Assembly (NCBI GenBank): GCA_005881355.1
Contig: VBDM01000059.1
Span: 1,165-13,331, forward strand
Direction of reading: 5' to 3'
Origin: Betaproteobacteria bacterium
GTDB lineage: Bacteria; Pseudomonadota; Gammaproteobacteria; Burkholderiales; SG8-39
Length of the DNA: 12,167 nucleotides
Below the pieces are notes generated by a model that saw only the letters and a list, made by a program, of their open reading frames with translations, did not search any database and was not told the origin of the DNA. Shown one piece after another: positions 6,210 to 12,167 of the stretch (position 1 is its first letter; each line of letters opens with the position of its first letter). The translations under genes and the position numbers were made by a program.

Positions 6210-7208
6210 AAAATTGCGCTGATCACCCCCGCCGGAGCCCGCTCGCGAAGCGGCAACCGGCATACCGCCGTGCGCTGGGCGGCGATGCTGCGCGCCCTCG
6301 GCCACAAGGTCAGCGTGTCGGTCCAGTGGGACGGGCTTCCGGCCGATGTCATGCTCGCGCTCCACGCCCGCCGCAGCCACGCTTCGATCGTCCGGTTCCG
6401 CGAACGGTTTCCCGCCTCGCCCTTGGTGGTAGTGCTGACAGGCACCGATCTGTACCGGGATATCCATGAGGATCGCGATGCGCAGGCCTCGCTCGCGCTG
6501 GCCGACCGCCTGGTTGTCCTGCAGGAAATGGGCCGGCTCGAGCTTCCGGTGCGATTTCGCCGCAAGACCCGCGTGATTTACCAGTCGGCCGAGGTGCACG
6601 TTTCTCCTGAACCGCCTTTGCGCCGGTTTCGCGTCGCGGTGATAGGCCATCTGCGTGAAGAGAAAGACCCTTTCCGGACCGCGCTCGCGCTCGTCCATCT
6701 ACGCGACCTGCCCGAGATCGAGATCGTGCATCTCGGGGAAGCGCTCTCGCCGGAGATGGCCCGCGAGGCACGGCGCCTGATGCGCAACGATCCTCGTTAC
6801 CGGTGGCTGGGGAACGTGCCGCATTGGGCCGCGCTGCGTTGGCTCTCGCGCAGCCACGTGCTCGTGGTGAGCTCGCGAATGGAAGGCGGCGCCAACGTCA
6901 TCTGCGAGGCGGCCGCGGCCGGGGTGTCGGTCATCGCCTCCGGAATCTCCGGGAACGTCGGAATGCTGGGCCGCGGCTACCCAGGCTACTATCCGCTAGC
7001 GGACGAGCAGGCTCTCGCGTGCCAGATTCGCCGCGCCGCGCGCGACCCCCGCTACAACTTGCGCCTGAAGCGCCTCGTGGCCGAGAGGCGGGCTCTTTTC
7101 CGGCCGAGTACCGAGCAGGAAGGCCTGCGAAGCCTGCTCGCGGGACTCAAGCCCCGTCAGCCACCGCGCTCGAGGAGCTCCCGGACCGGGCCGAAGCTGC
7201 GGCGATAG
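6207..7208 (+). CDS. senB: Selenosugar synthase SenB (TIGR04348-type GT-B glycosyltransferase)
   Basis: The 333-residue protein matches the glycosyltransferase family that includes SenB, which forms a carbon-selenium bond by joining selenophosphate and a UDP-sugar into a 1-seleno-sugar, the donor used by SenA. The N-terminal Rossmann half starts KIALITPAGARSRSGNRHTA (2-21) and contains VMLALHARRSHASI (48-61), VVVLTGTDLYRDI (74-86) and ADRLVVLQ. The C-terminal half has VAVIGHLREEKDPFRTA (143-159) and EGGANVICEAAAAGVSVIAS (226-245), which holds the GT4-like E-x7-E motif that in such enzymes contacts the nucleotide sugar. No signal peptide or membrane segment is seen, so it is cytoplasmic. ATG 6207 fits homologues that begin MKIAL; an in-frame ATG at 6186 adds seven residues. 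It diverges from senA. Its basic, low-complexity tail (KPRQPPRSRSSRTGPKLRR) overlaps the end of rnhB by 52 bases. The family is fairly sure; the selenium function comes from pairing with senA. Confidence 0.85.
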   Translation: MKIALITPAGARSRSGNRHTAVRWAAMLRALGHKVSVSVQWDGLPADVMLALHARRSHASIVRFRERFPASPLVVVLTGTDLYRDIHEDRDAQASLALADRLVVLQEMGRLELPVRFRRKTRVIYQSAEVHVSPEPPLRRFRVAVIGHLREEKDPFRTALALVHLRDLPEIEIVHLGEALSPEMAREARRLMRNDPRYRWLGNVPHWAALRWLSRSHVLVVSSRMEGGANVICEAAAAGVSVIASGISGNVGMLGRGYPGYYPLADEQALACQIRRAARDPRYNLRLKRLVAERRALFRPSTEQEGLRSLLAGLKPRQPPRSRSSRTGPKLRR

Positions 7209-7741
7209 ACTTCGCATACACCGTGCCGTCGCAGCGCCCGAAGATGCGCGCGCGTCGGATATCCCTTGTGCTCGTCGAAGCCGTATTGGGGAAAGCGCAG
7301 ATGCAGCCTGCGCATTTCCGCGTCGCGCTCCGTCTTGGCAAGAATCGAGGCTGCGGCGATCACCCTCACTTTCGCGTCGCCATCTACGATCGCCCGGGCC
7401 GGGACGCCAAGCACGGGGCATTGCCGGCCGTCGAACAGGACCTCGTGGGGCAGGACCGCAAGCGATTCCACCGCCCGCCGCATGGCGAGCAGGCTCGCCT
7501 GCAGGATGTTGAGGCGGTCGATCTCCTCGACGCCCGCCCAGGCGACCGACCAGGCGAGCGCCCTTTCCTTGATGAGGACGGCGAGCCGCTCGCGCTCAGG
7601 CGCGCTCAGTATCTTGGAATCGGCGATGCCGGCCGGCGCCCGGCGCCCCGGATTGAACACCACGGCCGCGGCAAAGACGGGTCCCGCGAGCGGCCCGCGG
7701 CCAGCCTCGTCGACGCCGCAGATCAGGCGGATTGCAGCCAC
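7157..7741 (-). CDS. rnhB: Ribonuclease HII
   Basis: RNase HII cuts the RNA strand of RNA-DNA hybrids and starts removal of single ribonucleotides from DNA. The 194-residue protein begins AAIRLICGVDEAGRGPLAGP with the catalytic D11 and E12, then DSKILS. It carries LFDGRQ (D104) and VDGDAKVRVIAAASILAK (second acidic residue at D122), the DEDD set of the family. HKGYPTRAHLRAL and HR-type contacts follow near 158-170. Length is close to E. coli RnhB (198). The start is a GTG at 7741, overlapping the end of lpxB by 19 bases, which indicates translational coupling at the end of the envelope operon. Its last 17 codons overlap the 3' end of senB on the other strand. The remaining uncertainty is only over the exact start. 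Confidence 0.95.
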   Translation of the reverse strand: MAAIRLICGVDEAGRGPLAGPVFAAAVVFNPGRRAPAGIADSKILSAPERERLAVLIKERALAWSVAWAGVEEIDRLNILQASLLAMRRAVESLAVLPHEVLFDGRQCPVLGVPARAIVDGDAKVRVIAAASILAKTERDAEMRRLHLRFPQYGFDEHKGYPTRAHLRALRRHGVCEVYRRSFGPVRELLERGG

Positions 7742-8877
7742 GGCAGGACAGCTTCGGTCGCACGGGCCGCCGTATCCCTGCGCAGAAGCCGCCGGATCTG
7801 GTCGAGGCGCTCTGGAAGCCGGCGGCCGACGGCGGGATCATTGAGCGAGTTCAGCGTGGCCTGAGCGAGGTTCTCCGGGGTCGCCTCGTGCTGGAGGATC
7901 TCCGGCACGAGAAACTCGCCGGCGATGATATTGGGCAGGCCGATCCACGGCAGATGCCCCATCCCGGTCATGATGCGATAGGTGGGTCCAGCCATCTTGT
8001 AGGTGATGACCATCGGTTTGCGGGCGAGCGCAGCCTCCAGCGTCGCGGTCCCGCTCGCCACGAGCGCGACGTCGCAAGCCGCGATGGCGTCGCGCGCGTG
8101 GCCGAACAGGACGGTGAGCGGCAAATCCCCGGCGTCGGCCGCGCGCATCGCTTCCTCGAAAATCGCCCGGGTCTCACGGCTTATGAGCGGCACGAGAAAA
8201 TGCACGCCGGGCTGTCGCGCCGCGATCAGCTTGGCGGCGTGCACGAAGGTGGAGGCCATGTAGCGGACTTCGGACTGCCGGCTGCCGGGCAGCAGGGTGA
8301 TGACCTTGCGAGCGGCGGGCAGCCGCAGCTGTTCCCTCGCGGCCTGCGATCCATCCTCCTCCGGCGCCGCATCCGCAAGAGGGTGGCCCACGTAGGCGAC
8401 CGGTACTCCCGCGGCGCGGTACAGCGGCTCCTCGAACGGGAACAGCACCAGCATCTTGCTGACCGACGCGGCGATCGAGCGCATGCGTCCGCCGCGCCAG
8501 GCCCACAGCGACGGGCTCACGTAATGGACCGCGGGGATGCCGGCTCGCTTCAGCCTTCGCTCGAGCGCCAGATTGAAATCCGGGGCGTCGATGCCGACGA
8601 AGAGCCTCGGCCGCGCCGCCACAAGCCGCGCCTTCAGCTTCCGGCGGATCGCGAAAATCTCAGGAAAATGCCGCAGCACCTCGACATAGCCGCGCACCGC
8701 GAGCTTCTCCATGCTGAACCAGGAATCGAATCCCTCCGCCTCCATTTTCGGGCCGCCGATGCCCACGCAATGCAGATTGGGAACGCGCTTGCGCAGCGCG
8801 GCGATAAGGTGCGCCCCGAGAAAATCGCCGGAGGCCTCCCCTGCGACCATGCCCACGACGACGGGATCGCTGCTCAC
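7723..8877 (-). CDS. lpxB: Lipid-A-disaccharide synthase LpxB
   Basis: LpxB (GT19) condenses UDP-2,3-diacylglucosamine with lipid X to form the lipid A disaccharide at the inner face of the cytoplasmic membrane. The 384-residue product matches the E. coli length (382). Family landmarks are VVVGMVAGEASGDFLGAHL (6-24), VGIDAPDFNLALERR (94-108, with the essential Asp near 98), HYVSPSLWAWRGGR (118-131), AYVGHPLAD, ITLLPGSRQSEV (193-204), ALVASGTATLEAALARKPMV (271-290) and GLPNIIAGEFLVPEILQ (313-329). The GTG at 8877 is chosen because it sits five bases after the lpxA stop and gives a normal N terminus. The frame is open further upstream to 8946, but that part lies inside lpxA. No strong Shine-Dalgarno sequence is seen, so translation is probably coupled to lpxA. 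It overlaps rnhB by 19 bases. Confidence 0.96.
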   Translation of the reverse strand: MSSDPVVVGMVAGEASGDFLGAHLIAALRKRVPNLHCVGIGGPKMEAEGFDSWFSMEKLAVRGYVEVLRHFPEIFAIRRKLKARLVAARPRLFVGIDAPDFNLALERRLKRAGIPAVHYVSPSLWAWRGGRMRSIAASVSKMLVLFPFEEPLYRAAGVPVAYVGHPLADAAPEEDGSQAAREQLRLPAARKVITLLPGSRQSEVRYMASTFVHAAKLIAARQPGVHFLVPLISRETRAIFEEAMRAADAGDLPLTVLFGHARDAIAACDVALVASGTATLEAALARKPMVITYKMAGPTYRIMTGMGHLPWIGLPNIIAGEFLVPEILQHEATPENLAQATLNSLNDPAVGRRLPERLDQIRRLLRRDTAARATEAVLPWLQSA

Positions 8878-8882
8878 CTCAG

Positions 8883-9653
8883 CTACCGGATGATGCCGCG
8901 GCGCGAGCTGTCGAGGAACTCCACCAGCGCCTGCAGCTCGGGGCACGCTTTTACCTGCGCGGCGATTTTCTTGCGCGCCTCCTTCAAGACCAGCCCCGAA
9001 CGGTACAGGGTCTTGTAGGCCTTCTTGACCGCCGCGATTTTTTCGGCGCTGAAGCCGCGCCGCTTCAGCCCCTCGTTGTTGATCCCGAACGGTTTTGCAG
9101 TGTTGCCCGCCGCCATGACATACGGAGGCAGGTCCTGCAACAGCACCGTCGCGACCCCGGTGATCGAATGCGCGCCGATCGAGACGAACTGGTGCGCTCC
9201 GGTGAACCCGCCGAGGATTGCGTAATCCCCGACGCGGACGTGGCCGGCGAGCGTCGCGGCATTGGCGAAGACCGTATGGTCGCCGACCTGGCAGTCATGG
9301 GCGATGTGCACGTAAGCCATGATCCAGTTGTCGCTCCCGATTCGCGTCACGCCCGCGTCCTGCGCGGTGCCGCAGTTGAAGCTGCAATACTCTCGGATCG
9401 TGTTGCGGTCGCCGATCTCGAGCGCCGTCGCCTCGCCGCCGTACTTCTTGTCCTGGGGCGGGCCACCGAGCGAGCTGAACCCGAAGACGCGGTTCTTCGC
9501 GCCGATGCGGGTTCGCCCTTCGATCACGACGTGCGGGCCGATCGAGGTCCCCTCCCCGATCTCGACGTGCTCGCCGATGACCGAATACGGGCCCACGGAC
9601 ACGCTCGGTGCGAGCCTCGCCCCGGAGTGTACCAACGCGGTCGGATGGATCAT
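8883..9653 (-). CDS. lpxA: UDP-N-acetylglucosamine acyltransferase LpxA
   Basis: LpxA performs the first step of lipid A synthesis, moving a 3-hydroxyacyl chain from acyl carrier protein to the 3-OH of UDP-GlcNAc. The 256-residue protein starts IHPTALVHSGARLAP and consists of left-handed beta-helix hexapeptide repeats up to about residue 185. The active-site segment is AYVHIAHDCQVGDH (113-126), where the His of HIAHDC (H119) corresponds to the catalytic His125 of E. coli. GFTGAHQFVSIG (149-160) and the C-terminal helical part (GLKRRGFS onward) follow. A small oddity is NCGT at 93-96, where E. coli and many relatives have an Arg at the Cys position. The ATG overlaps the fabZ stop as ATGA, indicating coupling. 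The same frame stays open upstream to 10901, but that part is a shadow of fabZ and lpxD. Confidence 0.97.
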   Translation of the reverse strand: MIHPTALVHSGARLAPSVSVGPYSVIGEHVEIGEGTSIGPHVVIEGRTRIGAKNRVFGFSSLGGPPQDKKYGGEATALEIGDRNTIREYCSFNCGTAQDAGVTRIGSDNWIMAYVHIAHDCQVGDHTVFANAATLAGHVRVGDYAILGGFTGAHQFVSIGAHSITGVATVLLQDLPPYVMAAGNTAKPFGINNEGLKRRGFSAEKIAAVKKAYKTLYRSGLVLKEARKKIAAQVKACPELQALVEFLDSSRRGIIR

Positions 9654-10084
9654 ATCGGCCGCAGCGTGCACAGGATCCTCGCTTCGACGGCGATCGCGTC
9701 TCCGACGCGCGCCTGAGCGGCGAATTTCCACAGGCCGCGGGTCTCCCGCTCGAGCGTCACCTCGAGCCGCAGCTGGTCGCCCGGAATGACCGGTCGCTTG
9801 AAGCGCGCCTCGTCGATTCCCACGAAGTAGTAGACGGATCGATCGTCCGGCTTCGTGCCGAGCGTCCTGAACGACAATATCGCCGCGGCCTGGGCCAGCG
9901 CCTCGATCACCATCACCCCCGGCATCACAGGATAGTGCGGGAAATGGCCGGTGAAAAAAGGCTCGTTCACGGTGACGTTCTTGATCGCGAGGATCCGCTT
10001 GCCCGGCTCGCATTCGAGCACCCGGTCCACGAGCAGCATGGGATAGCGGTGCGGCAGGTGCTCCAGGATCGCGTGGATGTCCAT
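9650..10084 (-). CDS. fabZ: 3-hydroxyacyl-[acyl-carrier-protein] dehydratase FabZ
   Basis: FabZ dehydrates 3-hydroxyacyl-ACP to trans-2-enoyl-ACP in fatty acid elongation and competes with LpxA and LpxD for the same hydroxyacyl-ACP pool, which explains its place between them. The 144-residue hot-dog fold protein has LPHRYPMLLVDRVLE (10-24), the active-site stretch FFTGHFPHYPVMPGVMVIEA (43-62) with catalytic H47 and E61, and YYFVGIDEARFKRPVIPGDQ (85-104). Length matches the family (about 145-150). The ATG at 10084 lies three bases after the lpxD stop, and the TGA overlaps the lpxA ATG by four bases (ATGA). Confidence 0.97.
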   Translation of the reverse strand: MDIHAILEHLPHRYPMLLVDRVLECEPGKRILAIKNVTVNEPFFTGHFPHYPVMPGVMVIEALAQAAAILSFRTLGTKPDDRSVYYFVGIDEARFKRPVIPGDQLRLEVTLERETRGLWKFAAQARVGDAIAVEARILCTLRPI

Positions 10085-10087
10085 CGC

Positions 10088-11140
10088 TTACCTCTTCTTC
10101 TTTCGCGGTTTGGATAGTCGCTTCTCCAGCTCGCGCACGCGCATGGCCAGCTGATCGAGGCCTCGCAGGTGCGCTACCGTCCTCGCCCATTCGCGGCTTG
10201 GCGCGGACGGCAGAACACCGGTGTACGCGCCCGCCCGGGTGATGGATTTCGTCACCACGGCGGCGGCGGAAATAGTGACGCGGTCGGCGATTTCCAGATG
10301 TCCGAATATGCGCGCCGCCCCGCCGATCGCGCAGTGCCGGCCGATGCGCGTGCTGCCGGCAATCGCCACGCAGCCGGCCATCGCGGTATGGGCGCCGACC
10401 CGGACGTTGTGGCCGATCTGGATCTGGTTGTCGAGCTTGACGCCGTCCTCGATGACGGTATCGTCGAGCGCGCCGCGATCGATGGTGGTGTTCGCCCCGA
10501 TCTCTACGTCGTCGCCGATGATCACGCGCCCCGTCTGCGGAATCTTGATCCAGCGGTCTCCGTCGGGCGCCATTCCGAATCCGTCGGCCCCGATCACCGC
10601 CCCGGAGTGGATCACCGCGCGCTTGCCGATCGCGCAGCGCGGATAGACCGTGACCGACGGGTAGAGGCGGCTTTCCTCGCCGATCACCGCCCCGTCCCCG
10701 ACGCTGCAACCGGAATCGACGACGACGCGCTCGCCCAGGCGCGTTCCCCGGCCGATGTGGCATCCCGGGCCGACCGTCGCGGAGTCGGGAACGATCGCGC
10801 CGGCCTCGATCACCGCCTGCGGGTGCACGCCCGGAGCCGGGCGCGGCTCGGCGCTCAGCAGCTGCGCGGCGCGGGCAAAATAAACGTACGGGTCCTCGCA
10901 AAGGATGCGGGGCAGCGTCGTCGCGTCGCGTTCGCCGCGCGCGAGAATCACCGCCGAGGCCCGGGTGGCGCGCAACTGTCGCCGGTACTTCGGATGGGAG
11001 AGAAACGACAGGTCTCCCGGACCGGCGCTCTCCAGCGTGGCCATCCTGAGAATCTCGGCGCCGGGATCGCCTACCAGCTCCCCGCCGAGCCGCGCCACGA
11101 TTTCACCGAGCCGGTAAGTGCGCGAATTGGATTGCGTCAC
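10088..11140 (-). CDS. lpxD: UDP-3-O-(3-hydroxyacyl)glucosamine N-acyltransferase LpxD
   Basis: LpxD adds the second, amide-linked 3-hydroxyacyl chain in lipid A synthesis. The 350-residue protein has an N-terminal uridine-binding domain (about 1-100, with LESAGPGDLSFLSHPKYR at 36-53). A long left-handed beta-helix of hexapeptide repeats follows (about 105-300), containing GADGFGMAPDGDRWIKIPQ (184-202) and LDNQIQIGHNVRVGAHTAMA (236-255); H244 there corresponds to the catalytic His of E. coli LpxD. The C-terminal helix (about 318-342) ends in a very basic tail, SKPRKKKR. The start is a GTG at 11140, three bases after the ompH stop, and fabZ starts three bases after its own stop. Such packing implies a single message and coupled translation. 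Confidence 0.97.
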   Translation of the reverse strand: MTQSNSRTYRLGEIVARLGGELVGDPGAEILRMATLESAGPGDLSFLSHPKYRRQLRATRASAVILARGERDATTLPRILCEDPYVYFARAAQLLSAEPRPAPGVHPQAVIEAGAIVPDSATVGPGCHIGRGTRLGERVVVDSGCSVGDGAVIGEESRLYPSVTVYPRCAIGKRAVIHSGAVIGADGFGMAPDGDRWIKIPQTGRVIIGDDVEIGANTTIDRGALDDTVIEDGVKLDNQIQIGHNVRVGAHTAMAGCVAIAGSTRIGRHCAIGGAARIFGHLEIADRVTISAAAVVTKSITRAGAYTGVLPSAPSREWARTVAHLRGLDQLAMRVRELEKRLSKPRKKKR

Positions 11141-11143
11141 GAC

Positions 11144-11662
11144 CTACTTGCCCGCGCGAGTATTTTCGAGCGCCTTGATGACCTTGTCGGTGATATCGAT
11201 GCGGGGGCTCGCCCACACCACATGCTCGTTCTGAAGCACGACGTCGAGGTTTTCGGCTTCGGCGATCTGCTTCACCGCGAGGTTCGCGCGCTGGATGACT
11301 TCGGAGAGCTCCTGGTTGCGCCGCTGCGCCAAGTCCTCGTTGAATTCGCGCTGCTTGCGCTGGAACTCCCGGTTGAGTTCGCCGAATTCCCGCTCGCGCC
11401 TTTGCCGGTCGGATTCCGACATCGTTACCGAATTCCTGTCCAGGTCCTCTTGCAGCTTCTTCAGTTGCTCCGCCATCTTCGAGAGGTCCTGCCCGCGCTT
11501 GGAGAACTCCAGCTCCAGTTTCTTTTGCGCCCGCTGGGCTGCCGGCGCCTCGCGCAGGATTCGCTCCAGGCTGACGAATCCGACCTTCGACTGGGCCAGA
11601 GCCGGACCGCCGACCCCAAGCAGCGCTGCGGAAATCCAGACAGCCGGCGATATCCCTTTCAA
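11144..11662 (-). CDS. ompH: OmpH/Skp-family periplasmic outer membrane protein chaperone
   Basis: Skp-type chaperones are periplasmic trimers that hold unfolded outer membrane proteins on their way to the BAM complex, which fits the place next to bamA. The 172-residue precursor has a signal peptide (MKGISPAVWISAALLGVGG then PALA-Q, cleavage probably after residue 24) and SKVGFVSLERILREAPAAQR. A long charged coiled coil follows (about 50-125, rich in Gln, Glu, Arg and Lys), then VVLQNEHVVWASPRIDIT and TDKVIKALE at the C terminus. The start is judged to be a TTG at 11662, because AGGAG (11673-11669) lies six bases upstream and the signal peptide then begins with a Lys. The longer frame from a TTG at 11689 adds nine acidic residues that would spoil the signal peptide. 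It ends three bases before the lpxD start. Confidence 0.93.
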   Translation of the reverse strand: MKGISPAVWISAALLGVGGPALAQSKVGFVSLERILREAPAAQRAQKKLELEFSKRGQDLSKMAEQLKKLQEDLDRNSVTMSESDRQRREREFGELNREFQRKQREFNEDLAQRRNQELSEVIQRANLAVKQIAEAENLDVVLQNEHVVWASPRIDITDKVIKALENTRAGK

Positions 11663-11668
11663 TTCGTT

Positions 11669-11673
11669 CTCCT
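11669..11673 (-). promoter_or_regulatory. Ribosome binding site deciding the TTG start of ompH
   Basis: AGGAG on the minus strand lies six bases before the TTG at 11662-11660. No ATG or GTG in this frame lies at a suitable place, so this site supports use of the rare TTG codon. Confidence 0.65.
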
Positions 11674-11710
11674 GCCGAACTTCCTCCAAAAACGCGATTA
11701 TACCGGGCCG

Positions 11711-12167
11711 TCAGAATATATAGCCGAGCGTGAACTGCACATGCTGGATATCATCCCCGGGCTTGTTGTTCAGCGGCCAAGCGACGCTGATCTTCATCGG
11801 TCCTATGGGCGAGTTCCATGCAAAGCTCATTCCGCTGGAGGCGCGCAGCAGCGAGAGATCCAGCTTTTCGCTTCCCCCGTAGACTTGCCCGGCGTCGATG
11901 AAAGCGCCGAGCCGCATCGACCGGTCGGCGGGCCCGCTGCCCGGTACCGGAAACAGCAATTCAGCCGATCCGTTGACCTTGCGGTTGCCCCCCAGGAAGC
12001 TGTTGTCTATGTCGCGCGGTCCCAGCGAAGCGTTGCGGAATCCGCGCACGCTGCCGATCCCGCCCGAGTAGTAGTTCTTGAAAAACGGCAGCGGCTTCCC
12101 CCCGTACCCGTCTCCCGCGTCGAGCTCCCCGATCAGCAGCAAGGTAAGGCTGCGCGAGAACGGGTAA
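11711..12167 (-). CDS. bamA: Outer membrane protein assembly factor BamA (partial, C-terminal 151 residues)
   Basis: BamA is the outer membrane beta-barrel that folds and inserts other barrel proteins. The right edge cuts the gene, so the POTRA domains and first strands are missing. The visible part reads YPFSRSLTLLLIGELDAGDG from the edge, then FFKNYYSGGIGSVRGFRNAS with the conserved VRGF of extracellular loop 6. GPRDIDNSFLGGNRKVNGSA, RLGAFIDAGQVYG, LRASSGMSFAWNSPIGPMKI and HVQFTLGYIF follow. The last residue is Phe in an alternating aromatic strand, the beta-signal of outer membrane proteins. It is the first gene seen of the minus-strand envelope operon, and 48 bases separate it from the ompH start. 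Confidence 0.95.
   Translation of the reverse strand, partial: YPFSRSLTLLLIGELDAGDGYGGKPLPFFKNYYSGGIGSVRGFRNASLGPRDIDNSFLGGNRKVNGSAELLFPVPGSGPADRSMRLGAFIDAGQVYGGSEKLDLSLLRASSGMSFAWNSPIGPMKISVAWPLNNKPGDDIQHVQFTLGYIF

Noticed and set aside
6188..6565. Upstream extension of senA to an open frame starting at 6565
   Set aside because: It lies antisense to the conserved N-terminal half of senB and is a low-complexity Arg/Ser-rich sequence unlike any EgtB domain.
9654..10901. Long open frame continuous with lpxA, which could suggest a fusion protein
   Set aside because: It is an out-of-frame shadow of fabZ and lpxD, and lpxA has its own ATG overlapping the fabZ stop.
1..12167. tRNA genes, CRISPR repeats, insertion sequences or integrase genes
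   Set aside because: None was seen on either strand; nearly all of the window is accounted for by recognised genes.

Overview
The window is GC-rich chromosomal DNA from a Gram-negative bacterium, most likely a betaproteobacterium (Burkholderiales/Nitrosomonadales type). Two things suggest this: the protein sequences, and a housekeeping gene order familiar from that class (bamA-ompH-lpxD-fabZ-lpxA-lpxB-rnhB, then an RNA methyltransferase, ppsR/ppsA, and smpB/ratA). No tRNA, rRNA, CRISPR array, insertion sequence or phage gene was seen, and no gene-free stretch exceeds about 100 bases.

Layout from left to right. A partial ratA (minus) diverges from smpB (plus) across a short AT-rich gap. ppsA (phosphoenolpyruvate synthase, minus) follows, interrupted by one in-frame amber codon about three quarters of the way along. 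It diverges from ppsR (plus), which encodes the bifunctional kinase/phosphorylase that controls PpsA. A SpoU/TrmH-type RNA methyltransferase gene (minus) converges on ppsR. The start of the methyltransferase gene overlaps the end of an EgtB-like gene (minus), here called senA. Divergent from senA, with start codons only about 20 bases apart, lies a glycosyltransferase gene called senB (plus). Its end overlaps the end of rnhB. From rnhB to the right edge runs the compact minus-strand envelope operon, transcribed in the order bamA (partial), ompH/skp, lpxD, fabZ, lpxA, lpxB, rnhB, with gaps of 3-5 bases or short overlaps between most genes.

The most notable content is the senA/senB pair. By sequence pattern the two proteins match selenoneine synthase and selenosugar synthase of the selenoneine pathway. 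In that pathway SenB makes a selenosugar from selenophosphate and a UDP-sugar, and SenA joins it oxidatively to hercynine. The third gene of the described cluster, senC (a selenophosphate synthetase), and a hercynine-forming egtD are not in this window. The pair sits between rnhB and the methyltransferase gene, as if inserted into an otherwise conserved block, and it is arranged divergently rather than as one operon.

The second notable point is the ppsA amber codon. It forms part of a TAGGAG sequence six bases upstream of an in-frame ATG, so the lesion also creates a plausible ribosome binding site for restarting translation of the C-terminal part. It could be a sequencing error, a recent pseudogene, or a split gene. 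TAG also ends ppsA, senB, lpxA and ompH in this window, so a reassigned stop codon is unlikely.
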